DNA from: RPQJ01 sp963754535
Lineage (GTDB): Bacteria; Pseudomonadota; Gammaproteobacteria; Steroidobacterales; Steroidobacteraceae
Length of the DNA stretch: 64,000 nucleotides
NCBI GenBank assembly: GCA_963754535.1
Contig: CAVWGG010000011.1
Span: forward strand, 62,001 to 126,000
Direction of reading: 5' to 3'
The notes beneath the pieces were generated by a model. That model saw only the letters and a list, made by a program, of their open reading frames with translations, ran no database searches and was not told the origin of the DNA. This document shows, one piece after another, positions 9,858 to 18,653 of this stretch (its first letter is position 1; every line of letters starts with the position of its first letter). The position numbers and the translations under genes are program-made.

Positions 9858-11604
9858 GCGCATCGACCTGAAGATGCCGGAGGGCGCCCTGCATACGTAC
9901 AAGCGTCTGCTCGGCTACCTGCGGCCGCACAAGGCCATGTTCGCCGTTGGCGTGGTCGGCATGACGATCTTCGCCGCGACCGACGCGGGCTGGGCTGCGT
10001 TCGTGAAGTTCTTCCTCGACGGCACTTTCGTCGACAAGGATCCGCGCATGGTCTGGCTGGTGCCGGTGGCGCTCGTCGGGCTCTTCATCCTGCGCGGCGT
10101 CGGCGACTTCATGCAGACGTACTGCCCGGGTTTCGTCGGCCGGCACATCGTCAAGACGCTGCGCGGGCAGATCTTCGAGCGCTACGTGCACCTCCCGGTC
10201 GCGTACTTCGACAGCAACACGTCGGGCGTGCTGCTGTCCAAGCTCACCTACAACACCGAGCAGGTGGCCACTGCGACGACGGATTCGGTTACCGTATTCA
10301 TCCGCGACTCGCTGACGATCATCGGCCTGATCGGCTACCTGCTGTACCTCAACCCGAAGCTCACGCTGTTCAGCCTGATCGTCGGTCCGCTGATCGCGGT
10401 GCTGATCCGCAAGATCAACCTGTTGTTTCGTCGTTACAGCCGGCGCATCCAGAACTCGATGGGTGACGTGACGCGCGTCGCCAAGGAAGCGATCGAGGCG
10501 CCCCGGGTGATCCGCGTCTTCAACGCGCAGGACTACGAAGCGCGGATGTTCGACGAGGTGACCGAGCACAACCGTCGCTCGCACATGAAGCTCATGATGA
10601 CCAAGGGCATGAGCAATCCCATCGTGCAGACGATCGCGGCCGTCGGCCTGGCGGGCGTGCTGTACCTGGCGACGGTCGACGCGATCAACGGCTTGATGTC
10701 CGTCGGCGAATTCACATCCTTCATCGCCGCGCTGATGCTGATCACCGCGCCGCTGCGCCGGCTGGTCAATGTCGCGGGTCCGTTGCAGCAGGGCATCGCG
10801 GCTGCGCAAAGCATTTTCGAAGTGCTCGACGCGCCGCTCGAGGACCAGGGCGGCGGGTTCCGCCTGGAACGCGCGCGTGGCGAGGTGGAATACCGCAGCG
10901 TCGAGTTCAAGTACCCGACGTCGGCCGATCCGGTGCTGCACGGCGTGAGCTTCCACGCCAGGCCCGGTGAGAAGATCGCCATCGTGGGACGTTCCGGCAG
11001 CGGCAAGTCGACGCTCGTGGGGTTGCTGCCGCGCTTCTATGACCCGACGGCGGGGCAGGTGCTGGTCGACGGTCACGACGCACGCGAATTCTCGCTGCAG
11101 GCCTTGCGCTCGCAGGTGAGCCTCGTGAGCCAGGACGTCGTGCTGTTCAACGACACGATCAAGAGCAACATCGCTTTCGGCTTCCCGGCGACGGACGCTG
11201 AAATCGAAGGCGCCGCGGCGGCCGCGCGCGTCAACGAATTCAGCGACCAGCTGCCGCTCGGCCTCGACACCATCGTCGGCGATCGCGGCACGCTGCTCTC
11301 GGGTGGCCAACGCCAGCGCATTGCGATCGCACGGGCGCTCCTGCGCAACACACCCATCCTGATCCTGGACGAAGCGACCTCGGCGCTCGACACCGAGATC
11401 GAGCGGCAGATCCAGGACCAGCTCGAAGCGCTCATGGCCAACCGCACGACGCTCGTGATCGCGCACCGCCTGTCGACGGTCGAAAAGGCCGATCGCATCC
11501 TGGTCATGGAGGCGGGCCGCGTCGTGGAATCGGGTACCCACCAGGAACTGCTGGCGCGCGACGGCCAGTACGCCGTGCTGCACCGGTTGCAGTTCAGCGA
11601 CTGA
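9838..11604 (+). CDS. msbA: Lipid A export ABC transporter MsbA
   Basis: Half-transporter (588 residues) that flips core-lipid A across the inner membrane as a homodimer. Six membrane helices span about 25-320 (first segment AMFAVGVVGMTIFAATDAG). The nucleotide-binding domain has Walker A GRSGSGKSTL, signature LSGGQRQRIAIARALL, Walker B ILILDEATSALD and switch VIAHRLST. The ATG at 9838 lies inside exbD; an in-frame ATG at 9874 is an alternative, and neither has a strong ribosome site. The next gene, lpxK, makes lipid A, which fits the msbA-lpxK-kdsB pathway cluster. Confidence 0.94.
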   Translation: MGRKGDKRIDLKMPEGALHTYKRLLGYLRPHKAMFAVGVVGMTIFAATDAGWAAFVKFFLDGTFVDKDPRMVWLVPVALVGLFILRGVGDFMQTYCPGFVGRHIVKTLRGQIFERYVHLPVAYFDSNTSGVLLSKLTYNTEQVATATTDSVTVFIRDSLTIIGLIGYLLYLNPKLTLFSLIVGPLIAVLIRKINLLFRRYSRRIQNSMGDVTRVAKEAIEAPRVIRVFNAQDYEARMFDEVTEHNRRSHMKLMMTKGMSNPIVQTIAAVGLAGVLYLATVDAINGLMSVGEFTSFIAALMLITAPLRRLVNVAGPLQQGIAAAQSIFEVLDAPLEDQGGGFRLERARGEVEYRSVEFKYPTSADPVLHGVSFHARPGEKIAIVGRSGSGKSTLVGLLPRFYDPTAGQVLVDGHDAREFSLQALRSQVSLVSQDVVLFNDTIKSNIAFGFPATDAEIEGAAAAARVNEFSDQLPLGLDTIVGDRGTLLSGGQRQRIAIARALLRNTPILILDEATSALDTEIERQIQDQLEALMANRTTLVIAHRLSTVEKADRILVMEAGRVVESGTHQELLARDGQYAVLHRLQFSD

Positions 11605-11607
11605 CCC

Positions 11608-12650
11608 ATGTCGCTCGACGCGCGGCTGCAGAGCGTCTGGTACGGCCCCGCCTGGCGCAGCCTGCCGCTGTGGCCGCTCGCCCTGCTTTACCGGCTCATT
11701 CTCGCCTTGCGCGCCATGGCGTATCGCACCGGGCTGCTGCGCGTCGAACACGTCGACGTGCCGGTCATCGTCGTCGGCAACCTGACGGTCGGTGGCACGG
11801 GCAAGACTCCCGTCGCCGCCTGGCTGGCACGGCAGCTCGAAGCGCGCGGCAGACGAGTGGGTGTCGTGCTGCGCGGTTACGGTGGGTCGCATCGCGGTGC
11901 ACCCAGGGTCGTTGCGCCGACGGACGACCCGGGCGTGACTGGTGACGAGGCGCTGGTGCATGCCCGCCGGGGCGTGCACGCGGTCGTCATCGGTGCGGAT
12001 CGCGTGGCGGCGGCGCGTCTCGCGGCTGAACAGGGCGCGGAGGTCGTCGTCTGCGACGACGGGCTCCAGCACGTTCGCCTTGTGCGCGACTATGAAATCG
12101 CCGTCGTTGACGGCGCGCGCGGGCTGGGCAACCGCTGGCTGTTGCCGGCAGGTCCATTGCGCGAACCTGCATGCGAGCTGGAATCGGTCCACGCCGTCGT
12201 CGTGACCCATCGCGGGGGGGAGGGCGCGCGGATTTCTCAGTCCGTTCGCCCCTGCTGCTGCAGGCGCAACTCGACCTCGGCTACGCAGTCAACCTCGTCA
12301 CTGGCGAGCGTCGCGCGCTCGTCGAGTTCGTCGGCAAGGCCAACCTGCACGCGATTGCCGGCATCGGTCATCCCGACGCCTTTTTCCGCGGCCTCGAGCA
12401 GCGGGGATTGGCCGTCACGGCGCATCCACTGCCAGACCACGCGCCGCTTGAGGCGGGGTCGCTGCCGTTCCCCGCGGACGCCATTGTCCTGATGACCGAG
12501 AAAGATGCCGTAAAATGCCGGGAGATCGTCCGGCCCGACTGGTGGTGGGTCGATCTCGAAGTAACCATCGGTCGCGCCGAAGCCGCGGCGTTGCTGGCAT
12601 CCGTCCTTGAACGCACCGGACTGACCGGTGCGGGAGTGTCCCTTGGATAA
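11608..12650 (+). CDS. lpxK: Tetraacyldisaccharide 4'-kinase LpxK, interrupted by a frameshift
   Basis: LpxK phosphorylates the 4' position of the lipid A disaccharide. The first frame (from ATG 11608) carries the P-loop GNLTVGGTGKTPVAAW, GVVLRGYGG, TGDEALVHARRGV and VVVCDDGLQH, all LpxK signatures, up to about codon 203. Homology then continues in the next frame from about 12235 (GYAVNLVTGERRALVEFVG, AIAGIGHPDAFFRGLEQRG, TEKDAVKCR) to a stop at 12650. The break coincides with a run of seven G at 12214-12220, and adding one base restores a 347-residue protein of normal length. LpxK is usually essential, so I infer a sequencing indel or translational slippage rather than loss. Confidence 0.88.
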
Positions 12651-12831
12651 CAAGCTGCTCGATATCCTCGCCTGCCCGCTCTGCAAGGGGCCACTGCAAT
12701 GGCATCGCGACGCGCAGACCCTGGTGTGCCGTGCCGATCGCCTGGCCTTTCCGGTGCGCGACGGCGTCCCTGCGATGCTCGAGGAAGAAGCGCGCCGGCT
12801 GAATTCCGACGATTCGCTGCTCAAGGACTGA
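12643..12831 (+). CDS. ycaR: Trm112/YcaR-family small zinc-ribbon-like protein
   Basis: A 62-residue protein with the Trm112/UPF0434 pattern: DNKLLDILACPLCKGPLQW, then LAFPVRDGVPAML. The TTG at 12643 is chosen over the GTG at 12628. GGGAG at 12632-12636 sits six bases before the TTG, and family members start with MD..LL. It overlaps the lpxK stop by 8 nt. ycaR between lpxK and kdsB is a classic gammaproteobacterial arrangement. The molecular role in bacteria is uncertain. Confidence 0.92.
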   Translation: MDNKLLDILACPLCKGPLQWHRDAQTLVCRADRLAFPVRDGVPAMLEEEARRLNSDDSLLKD

Positions 12832-12837
12832 GCGCCC

Positions 12838-13629
12838 GTGCCTCATCACGTCGTCATCCCGGCGCGCTACGCCTCGACGCGATTGCCGGGCAAGCCGCTG
12901 CTCGACATCGGCGGCCGCACGATGATCCAGCGCGTGGTGGAGCAGGCGGCGGCCAGCCGCGCTGACCAGGTACTGGTCGCCACCGACGACGCGCGCATTG
13001 CTGCGGCAGTCCACGACCCGCGGGGACGCACGCAGCAGATCGCCGTGATGACCGATGCAGCGCTGCCATCCGGCACGGATCGTGTCGCGGCCGTCGCGCG
13101 CCAGCAGGGCTGGACCGGCGACACGATCGTCGTCAACGTGCAGGGAGACGAGCCGTTCGTGCCGCCGCGACTGATCGACCAGGTGGCGGAGCTGCTGGCG
13201 CGCGATCCGGGCGCTGCCATCGCAACGCTCGCCACCCCGATCGATTCGCTGCACGACTTTCTGGACCCCAACGTGGTCAAGGTGGTGTTCGCGGCCGATG
13301 GCGCAGCGCTGTATTTCAGCCGTGCCCCGATTCCCTGGTCGCGCGATGGCGCAGCCGCGGGGCTCGGCAGCCAGGCGGACTTCGCTGGCGCGATGCGACA
13401 CGTCGGCCTGTACGCGTATCGCGTCGGCGCGCTGCAGCGCATTACTGCCATGGCGCCTTCGTCCTACGAGCAGACGGAAAAGCTGGAACAGCTGCGCGCC
13501 CTGCAGGCGGGGCTGCGCATCACGGTGGCCCTCTGCGCCGAACCGCCCGGGCCTGGAATCGATACGGATGCAGACCTGCAGCGCGCACGCATGCGCGCCG
13601 CCGCCGAACCTGGAGCACGACGACCATGA
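12838..13629 (+). CDS. kdsB: 3-deoxy-manno-octulosonate cytidylyltransferase (CMP-KDO synthetase)
   Basis: Activates KDO with CTP for attachment to lipid A. The 263-residue protein has the nucleotidyltransferase N-terminus VVIPARYASTRLPGKPLLDI, then VLVATDD, PSGTDRVA and VVNVQGDEP, all diagnostic for KdsB. The C-terminal part contains HVGLYAYRVGALQRI and EQTEKLEQLRAL. The start is GTG, six bases after the ycaR stop. It overlaps the next gene by 4 nt. Confidence 0.96.
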   Translation: MPHHVVIPARYASTRLPGKPLLDIGGRTMIQRVVEQAAASRADQVLVATDDARIAAAVHDPRGRTQQIAVMTDAALPSGTDRVAAVARQQGWTGDTIVVNVQGDEPFVPPRLIDQVAELLARDPGAAIATLATPIDSLHDFLDPNVVKVVFAADGAALYFSRAPIPWSRDGAAAGLGSQADFAGAMRHVGLYAYRVGALQRITAMAPSSYEQTEKLEQLRALQAGLRITVALCAEPPGPGIDTDADLQRARMRAAAEPGARRP

Positions 13630-13940
13630 ACGATCCGTTGCTGGTGGCGTTTGGCATCACGATCACGCCGTGGAAGCTCATCGGCTACGTCGGCGTCGCG
13701 TTGTTCGCGGGACGGTGGTTCGTGCAGATGTTCTATTCGCGGCGCCACGGCCGGCCTGTCGTCCCGACGGTGTTCTGGCTGATGAGCATCAGCGGCAGCC
13801 TGCTGCTGCTGTCGTACTTCACGTTCGGCAAGAACGACTCGGTCGGCATCCTCTCGAACCTGTTCCCGGCGGGCGTCGCCGGCTACAACCTGATCCTCGA
13901 CCTGCGGCACAAGAAGGCCAGGCTGGAAGAAATGGGTTAG
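13626..13940 (+). CDS. LAB_N (lipid A biosynthesis N-terminal domain) membrane protein
   Basis: A 104-residue membrane protein with three likely helices. The segments GRWFVQMFYSRRHGRPVVPTVFW and SGSLLLLSYF are characteristic of the LAB_N domain found in small proteins near lipid A and lipopolysaccharide genes and fused to some glycosyltransferases. Its ATG overlaps the kdsB stop (ATGA). The family has no firm biochemical function. The last codons and the stop lie inside a G-rich repeat (13935-13966), so the C-terminus may be set by that element. Confidence 0.87.
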   Translation: MNDPLLVAFGITITPWKLIGYVGVALFAGRWFVQMFYSRRHGRPVVPTVFWLMSISGSLLLLSYFTFGKNDSVGILSNLFPAGVAGYNLILDLRHKKARLEEMG

Positions 13941-13966
13941 GGGATCGGGGTTTGGGGTTAGTCGGA
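13935..13966 (+). repeat. G-rich dispersed repeat, copy 1 (quadruplex-capable)
   Basis: A 32-base stretch with runs of 3-4 G separated by TTA, ATC and TTT, ending in AGTCGG. It matches a segment inside dnaE2 (complement of 51722-51753) at 29 of 32 positions by my alignment. The four G runs could form a G-quadruplex. It covers the stop codon of the LAB_N gene and lies just before the bicupin start. Confidence 0.7.
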
Positions 13967-13972
13967 GGTCCA

Positions 13973-14680
13973 ATGCTGCAGCGAGTCGCGGAGGTTCTTT
14001 GCCTGTGCTGCCTGGTGCTGTGCGGCACGAAGGCGTCGGCGCAGTCCGCGGTACCGATCGAACAGGAGCCGGCACATCGGCTCGTGCTGCAGAACGATAG
14101 CATACGGGTATTCGACGTCTGGTTGCCGCCCGGCGAAGACTCGCTCTGGCACGTGCATCGGCACGATGGAATTTCGGTGCGGCTGGCAGACGCTACGGTC
14201 GACGACCAGCCAAAGGATGGGCAAGCGGAAACGTTTCGTCTGCGGCGGGGAGCGGTGGCCTATGGCGCCACGCTGACCGCACGGACGCATCGCGTCCGGA
14301 ATGTCGGCGAGACGGCGTTCCACAACATCTACATCGAATTATTGACCGACCATGACGTCGGCAAGGATCGCGCGGGGGCGGCGATGGCAGCGTCCGATCG
14401 GCGCGTGGAGTTCGAGAACGATCGCGTGCGCGCGCTTCGTCGAATCCTGGCGCCAGGCGAATCGACGGCTATGCACACGCACGCGTCGAGCGCTGTGGCC
14501 GTGCTGGTCAGCGCGGGTCGCCTCGAGGTCTCTTATCCTGAGGGTGCCGCGAGGACCCATGACGTAAAGGCCGGCGCGGTGCAATGGATCGGCTCGGGAA
14601 CCACCCACGCGTTGAAGAACGTCGGCGAGGCGCCCATCGAAATCGTCGACATCGAACCCAAGCAGTCGCCTGGCCCCTAA
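13973..14680 (+). CDS. Secreted tandem-cupin protein
   Basis: A 235-residue protein with a signal peptide (LCLCCLVLCGTKASAQ) followed by two cupin-like halves. Each has the RVFDVWLPPGEDSLWHVHRHDG / RALRRILAPGESTAMHTH metal-binding motif 1 pattern and a C-terminal histidine region (TARTHRVRNVGETAFHNI; GSGTTHALKNVGEAPIEI). The ATG at 13973 follows a GGAGG sequence (13965-13969); the longer open frame upstream only shadows kdsB. It is likely a periplasmic metal-binding bicupin. Substrate and activity are unknown. Its 3' end overlaps convergent rluF by 4 nt. Confidence 0.82.
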   Translation: MLQRVAEVLCLCCLVLCGTKASAQSAVPIEQEPAHRLVLQNDSIRVFDVWLPPGEDSLWHVHRHDGISVRLADATVDDQPKDGQAETFRLRRGAVAYGATLTARTHRVRNVGETAFHNIYIELLTDHDVGKDRAGAAMAASDRRVEFENDRVRALRRILAPGESTAMHTHASSAVAVLVSAGRLEVSYPEGAARTHDVKAGAVQWIGSGTTHALKNVGEAPIEIVDIEPKQSPGP

Positions 14681-15414
14681 CGCCTCTTCAGCGACAGCGT
14701 GGAACGCTTGCGCCCAGGCGGCACCAGCAGCGGCTTCACCTCGGTCGCCGTCAGGTTGCGCCACTTGCCTGCTGGCAGCGTGCCGAGCTCGATGTGCATG
14801 ATCCGCACGCGCTGCAGGCGCCGCACGGTGTAATCGAAGTGCTCGCACATGCGGCGGATCTGGCGGTTGAGTCCCTGGGTGAGCACGATGCGGAACGTAT
14901 TGCGGCCCACCTGCGTCACGCGGCAGGGATTGGTCACCGTGTCGAGGATCGGGACGCCGCGGGCCATGCCGGACAGGAATTCGCCGGTCAGCGGCCGGTC
15001 GACGGACACGATGTATTCCTTTTCATGCTCGTGCTCGGCGCGCAGCACTCGATTGACGATGTCGCCGTCATTGGTGAGCAGGATCAGCCCCTCGGAGTCC
15101 TTGTCGAGGCGTCCGATGGGGAAGACGCGTTCGCGATGCCCGACGAAGTCGACGATGTTGTTCGGGACGTCGCGGTCGGTCGTGCACTCGACGCCGATCG
15201 GCTTGTTCAATGCGAGGTAGACCCGCTCGGGCTTGAAGTTCAGTGGACGACCGTCGAGAGACACCTCGTCGCCTTCGGCGACCTTGGTGCCCAGCACGGC
15301 TGTCACGCCATTCACCGCGACGCGGCCCGCTTCGACCCATTGATCGGCCTGCCGGCGCGAACAGACGCCGGTTTCGCTCAGGAACTTGTTGATCCGCACG
15401 CTGGAATCAGCCAC
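14677..15414 (-). CDS. rluF: 23S rRNA pseudouridine synthase RluF-type
   Basis: A 245-residue RsuA-family pseudouridine synthase. The N-terminal S4 RNA-binding domain (SSVRINKFLSETGVCSRRQAD) is followed by the catalytic domain with FPIGRLDKDSEGLILLTNDGD, whose Asp is the nucleophile, and the RluF-type HEKEYIVSVDRPL. The signature GLNRQIRRMCEHF matches RluF, which modifies U2604 of 23S rRNA. It follows the SUI1-like gene with an 8-nt overlap, so the two are probably cotranscribed. Confidence 0.92.
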   Translation of the reverse strand: MADSSVRINKFLSETGVCSRRQADQWVEAGRVAVNGVTAVLGTKVAEGDEVSLDGRPLNFKPERVYLALNKPIGVECTTDRDVPNNIVDFVGHRERVFPIGRLDKDSEGLILLTNDGDIVNRVLRAEHEHEKEYIVSVDRPLTGEFLSGMARGVPILDTVTNPCRVTQVGRNTFRIVLTQGLNRQIRRMCEHFDYTVRRLQRVRIMHIELGTLPAGKWRNLTATEVKPLLVPPGRKRSTLSLKRR

Positions 15415-15769
15415 CGGAGCGGCGCACCGTGTAACCGAGCTTGCCGAGCTCCTCGAGCAGCAGGTCGCGATGGTCGCCCTGGATTTCGATGCTCCCGGCG
15501 TCGACGGTGCCGCCGCATCCGCAACGCTTCTTCAGCTTCGTGGCGAGCGCCTCGAGTTCGTCGCCGGCGAGCGGCACACCCTTGATCACCGTCACGCCCT
15601 TGCCCTTGCGGCCTTTGGTCTCACGACTGACGCGCACGATACCGTCGCCGGCCGGGACGACCGCCTGCGCTGGCTTGCTGCGCTTGCAGCGGCACTCGGC
15701 GAGAGGGCGTGTGCACTCGGGGCACAGGCGTCCGGCACCGGTGGAAAAGACGAGACGATTGGAACTCAT
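15407..15769 (-). CDS. yciH: SUI1/eIF1-like translation factor (YciH family)
   Basis: A 120-residue protein. The N-terminal part has a small CPECTRPLAECRC cysteine cluster. The SUI1 domain contains RVSRETKGRKGKGVTVIKG, LKKRCGCGGTVDAGSIEIQG and DHRDLLLEELGKLGY, all typical of bacterial YciH. The ATG at 15769 gives the expected MSSNRLVFST start; the open frame extends upstream only as shadow. YciH is thought to influence translation initiation fidelity. It overlaps the start of rluF. Confidence 0.92.
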   Translation of the reverse strand: MSSNRLVFSTGAGRLCPECTRPLAECRCKRSKPAQAVVPAGDGIVRVSRETKGRKGKGVTVIKGVPLAGDELEALATKLKKRCGCGGTVDAGSIEIQGDHRDLLLEELGKLGYTVRRSGG

Positions 15770-15931
15770 CGGGTCGCTGCAGCCTCGGGTGCGAAGTCCG
15801 TTTGCCGTCGACGGCCATTGTAAGCCATGGCCCACGCGCCCCCTAAGGCGGAAGGGCGTCCGCCGGCTCGGCGAGCCTGGTGTCGCCGAATCTGTCTACG
15901 CAGGACTCATGGATCGCGGCACAATCGGCCC

Positions 15932-16927
15932 ATGGCCGGCCCCATCGTCGAAATCGAAACGGAACGCCTGCGGTTGCGCAGGCTCGACGCGGATGATGCA
16001 CCGTTCGTCCTCCGCCTCGTCAATGAACCCTCCTGGCTGCGGTTCATCGGCGACCGGGGGGTGCACGATCTCGACGGTGCACGTCGCTACATCGCCGAAG
16101 GCCCGCAGCGTCTGTATGCCAGTTACGGTTTTGGTCTCTTCCTGGTCGAGCGTCGCAGCGATGCGCTGCCGCTCGGCATGTGCGGACTGATCAAGCGCGA
16201 CACGCTGCCCGACGTCGATATCGGGTTTGCTTTCCTGCCCGAGCACTGGAGCCAGGGGTACGCGCGCGAGGCGGCCGAGGCTACGCTGCGCTACGCGCGC
16301 GAGCAGCATCGTCTGCCACGCGTCATTGCGATCACGAGCCTCGACAACGTTCCGTCGGGCCGCTTGCTCGAGCGGATCGGCCTGCAACCGGAAGGCACCC
16401 TGCGTCTCGCCGGCAGCAGCGACGAGGTGCGTCTCTTCGGCACGACACGTGCCTACCAGTTCGATGCGCCGAACGCCCGTCCCGTGTTCGACAACCTCTG
16501 GACCTCGGGCCAGCTCTCGCAGGCCGATATCCAGCGCCTGCCGGAATTCGGCATCGAGGCGGTGATCAATCTTGCCTTGCCGACGGCATCGAATGCGCTG
16601 CGCGGCGAAGCCGAGGCAATCACGGGGCAGGGGATGACGTTCGTGCAGATCCCCGTCCCGTGGGAAAAGCCCGAGCCACGGCACCTGCAGCAGTTTTGCG
16701 GCCTGATGGACACATTCGCCGGGCGCAAGGTCTGGGTCCATTGCGCGAAGAATTTCCGCGTCTCGGCGTTCGTCTACCTGTATCGCCGTCTGCGTCTGGG
16801 GGAAGGGCACGAGGCGGCCCTGCATCCGATGCGCACGGTGTGGCAGCCCAACCCGGTCTGGCAGGCGTTCATCGAACAGTCGCTGTCGAACCCGGATCAG
16901 GGTCCAGTCGCAGGCACGACCCGGTAG
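15932..16927 (+). CDS. Fusion of GNAT acetyltransferase and a tyrosine-phosphatase-like domain
   Basis: A 331-residue protein. Residues 1-175 form a RimJ/RimL-type GNAT domain: ETERLRLRRLDADDAPFVLRL, then acetyl-CoA-binding IGFAFLPEHWSQGYAREAAE and NVPSGRLLERIGLQPEG. Residues 185-325 match the small bacterial phosphatase family related to DUF442: NLWTSGQLSQADIQRLPEFG, EAVINLALP, then VHCAKNFRVSAFVYLYRRL with a C-x4-R loop. The frame is unbroken across the junction. The ATG at 15932 starts the conserved GNAT N-terminus; the upstream 35 codons look non-coding. The combination suggests coupled acetylation and dephosphorylation, but no substrate can be read. Its 3' end overlaps the convergent sugar dehydrogenase by 31 nt. 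Confidence 0.85.
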   Translation: MAGPIVEIETERLRLRRLDADDAPFVLRLVNEPSWLRFIGDRGVHDLDGARRYIAEGPQRLYASYGFGLFLVERRSDALPLGMCGLIKRDTLPDVDIGFAFLPEHWSQGYAREAAEATLRYAREQHRLPRVIAITSLDNVPSGRLLERIGLQPEGTLRLAGSSDEVRLFGTTRAYQFDAPNARPVFDNLWTSGQLSQADIQRLPEFGIEAVINLALPTASNALRGEAEAITGQGMTFVQIPVPWEKPEPRHLQQFCGLMDTFAGRKVWVHCAKNFRVSAFVYLYRRLRLGEGHEAALHPMRTVWQPNPVWQAFIEQSLSNPDQGPVAGTTR

Positions 16928-18098
16928 ATCACGCCCGCGTAGTCGTCGGTTATGAAGATGGCGCCGTCGGGACCCTGCGCGATGCCCGCAGGTCGTCCGA
17001 GTATGCCGTCGTCGCTGAGGAAGCCACGCAGGAAATCACGCTCGACGATGCGTCCATCGGGTTGCCAGTCGAGGGCGACCACCTTGTAGCCGTCGGGCTT
17101 GCTGCGGTTCCACGAACCATGCAGCGCGACGAGCGCCGTGCGTGAATAGCCTGCCGGCAGGTTCGGGCCGCGCAGGAATGCGAGCCCGAGGGGCGCGTTG
17201 TGAGCGCGAAACGCGTGCGCCGGCGGAATTGCGCGCGCGGCTGCGGCTTGCTGACCCGCACCCAGGTCCGGGTCGACCATGCCTGAGCCATGGACGAACG
17301 GCCAGCCATAGAACGTGTTCTGCTCGATGCGATTGAGTTCGTCGGGCGGGAGGTCGTCGCCCAGCAGGTCGCGACCGTTTTCGGTCGCGTACAGCGCGCC
17401 ATCCCACGGCGCCCAGTCCAGCCCCACGCTGTTGCGCAGCCCTGTCGCGTAGATCTCGCGCCGGGTGCCATCGGGCTGCATGCGCATGATCGTCGCGCGG
17501 CGCTCGTCCGTCTCGATGCAGGCATTGCACGACGAACCCTGCGACACGTAGAGCCACCCATCGGGGCCGAAGCCGATGCTTTTCGTCGTGTGAAAGCCGT
17601 CGTCCGTGAAGTCGTCGACGATGTGTTCGAGGGCGCCGGACAGCTGACCCGATTCCGCGTCGAAAGCGAATTCTGCCGATGCCATTCGATTCGCCCACGT
17701 ACAGCCAGCCGTCGCGTAATGCGAGTCCGTGCGGATGATCGAGCTTGTCGAGCAGCTGTGCGCACGGCGTCGGGTTTGCCGTCGCCGTTGGCGTCGCGTT
17801 CGAGCAGCACGATTTCGTCGGCCCGCGTGCGGGCAACGAGCAGGTCGCCGGCTGGAGTCACGAGTGGCCAGCGGGCGAGGGGAACGTCCGTGGAGTAGAC
17901 CTCGAGACGGAAGCCGTCGGCCACGACCAGTCGCGCCGCGGCTTGGGCCGACGTCGGCGGCTGAATCCCGCGCCCAAGCATGAAGTCGAACATGACCTTC
18001 TTGTTGCCGACCTGCACCGGACCGAACCAGACGTAACCGATGCCGGCAACGACGAGCAGGGCGACGGTGATCAGCGCCCAACGCAGTGCTTTCTTCAT
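16897..18098 (-). pseudogene. PQQ-dependent sugar (sorbosone/glucose) dehydrogenase-like protein, two frameshifts
   Basis: Homology starts at ATG 18098 with a signal anchor (MKKALRWALITVALLVVAGI) and runs through RLVVADGFRLEVYSTDVPLA to DANGDGKPDAV. It then jumps frame to LLDKLDHPHGLALRDGWLYVG, and again to FAFDAESGQLSGALEHIVDD, continuing with HTTKSIGFGPDGWLYVSQG and ATENGRDLLGDDLPPDELN to a stop at 16897. Removing one base near 17759 and one near 17671 restores a 399-residue soluble-dehydrogenase beta-propeller protein. It would oxidise a sugar or aldose-type substrate in the periplasm using PQQ. It is either a decaying gene or carries two assembly errors. Confidence 0.8.
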
Positions 18099-18422
18099 GC
18101 GCGGCAGTCTAGCTGCTGGCCCCCAGGGCCGATACGGCGCTCGCGGTAATGATAGAGTTCCATTCCCGCCCCGACATGCAGTCGAACCCGACGGTAGCCG
18201 CAGGCAAGGGGCGGGGTGACCCGTCCAACGCGCGCAAGGACCAGACGGGGCAGATACGGATGAAAGACCACTCCGAATCGCACCCACGACTCGAACCGGC
18301 ACCCGTGACGGCACAGGACGACGCGCCCGACCTGTTGCGCGGCGAGCAGGTCTTCCGCTCCTGGCCAGAGCCCGATGACACCGACACCGACGACATGACA
18401 CGACGACGACGACACCTCCCGG

Positions 18423-18620
18423 TTGCCGGTCATCACGAGCCTCCCGGAGGGCATCGAAGTCGTCGAACACGAGATCGGTCGTGCCGTCGCCCAATGGATA
18501 CTGATGGTGCGGTGCCAGTGCGGAAAGCGCTGGTTCGAGCTCGAGGCGATCGACACCGCCACCTGCCCGCGCTGCAATACACTCGTCTACGTGGACGCGC
18601 TGGACACCCGGCGCGAATGA
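18423..18620 (+). CDS. Small zinc-ribbon protein (start uncertain)
   Basis: A short reading frame ending at 18620 whose C-terminal half, VRCQCGKRWFELEAID-TATCPRCNTLVYV, has a C-x-C...C-x2-C arrangement typical of a zinc ribbon. The only upstream starts are a TTG at 18423 and an internal ATG at 18504. A possible N-terminal part (from ATG 18260, ending in an Asp/Thr-rich stretch) lies in another frame and would join if one base in the GAC-repeat region near 18390-18410 were wrong. The 18100-18420 stretch otherwise shows nothing recognisable. Confidence 0.42.
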   Translation: MPVITSLPEGIEVVEHEIGRAVAQWILMVRCQCGKRWFELEAIDTATCPRCNTLVYVDALDTRRE

Positions 18621-18653
18621 CCTCGCAGTCCTCGCTGTACGTGGGTTGATTGG

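Noticed and set aside
13298..14680. Long open frame joining the kdsB region to the bicupin
   Set aside because: The part before 13973 is out of frame with kdsB and lacks similarity; the bicupin has its own ribosome site and signal peptide.
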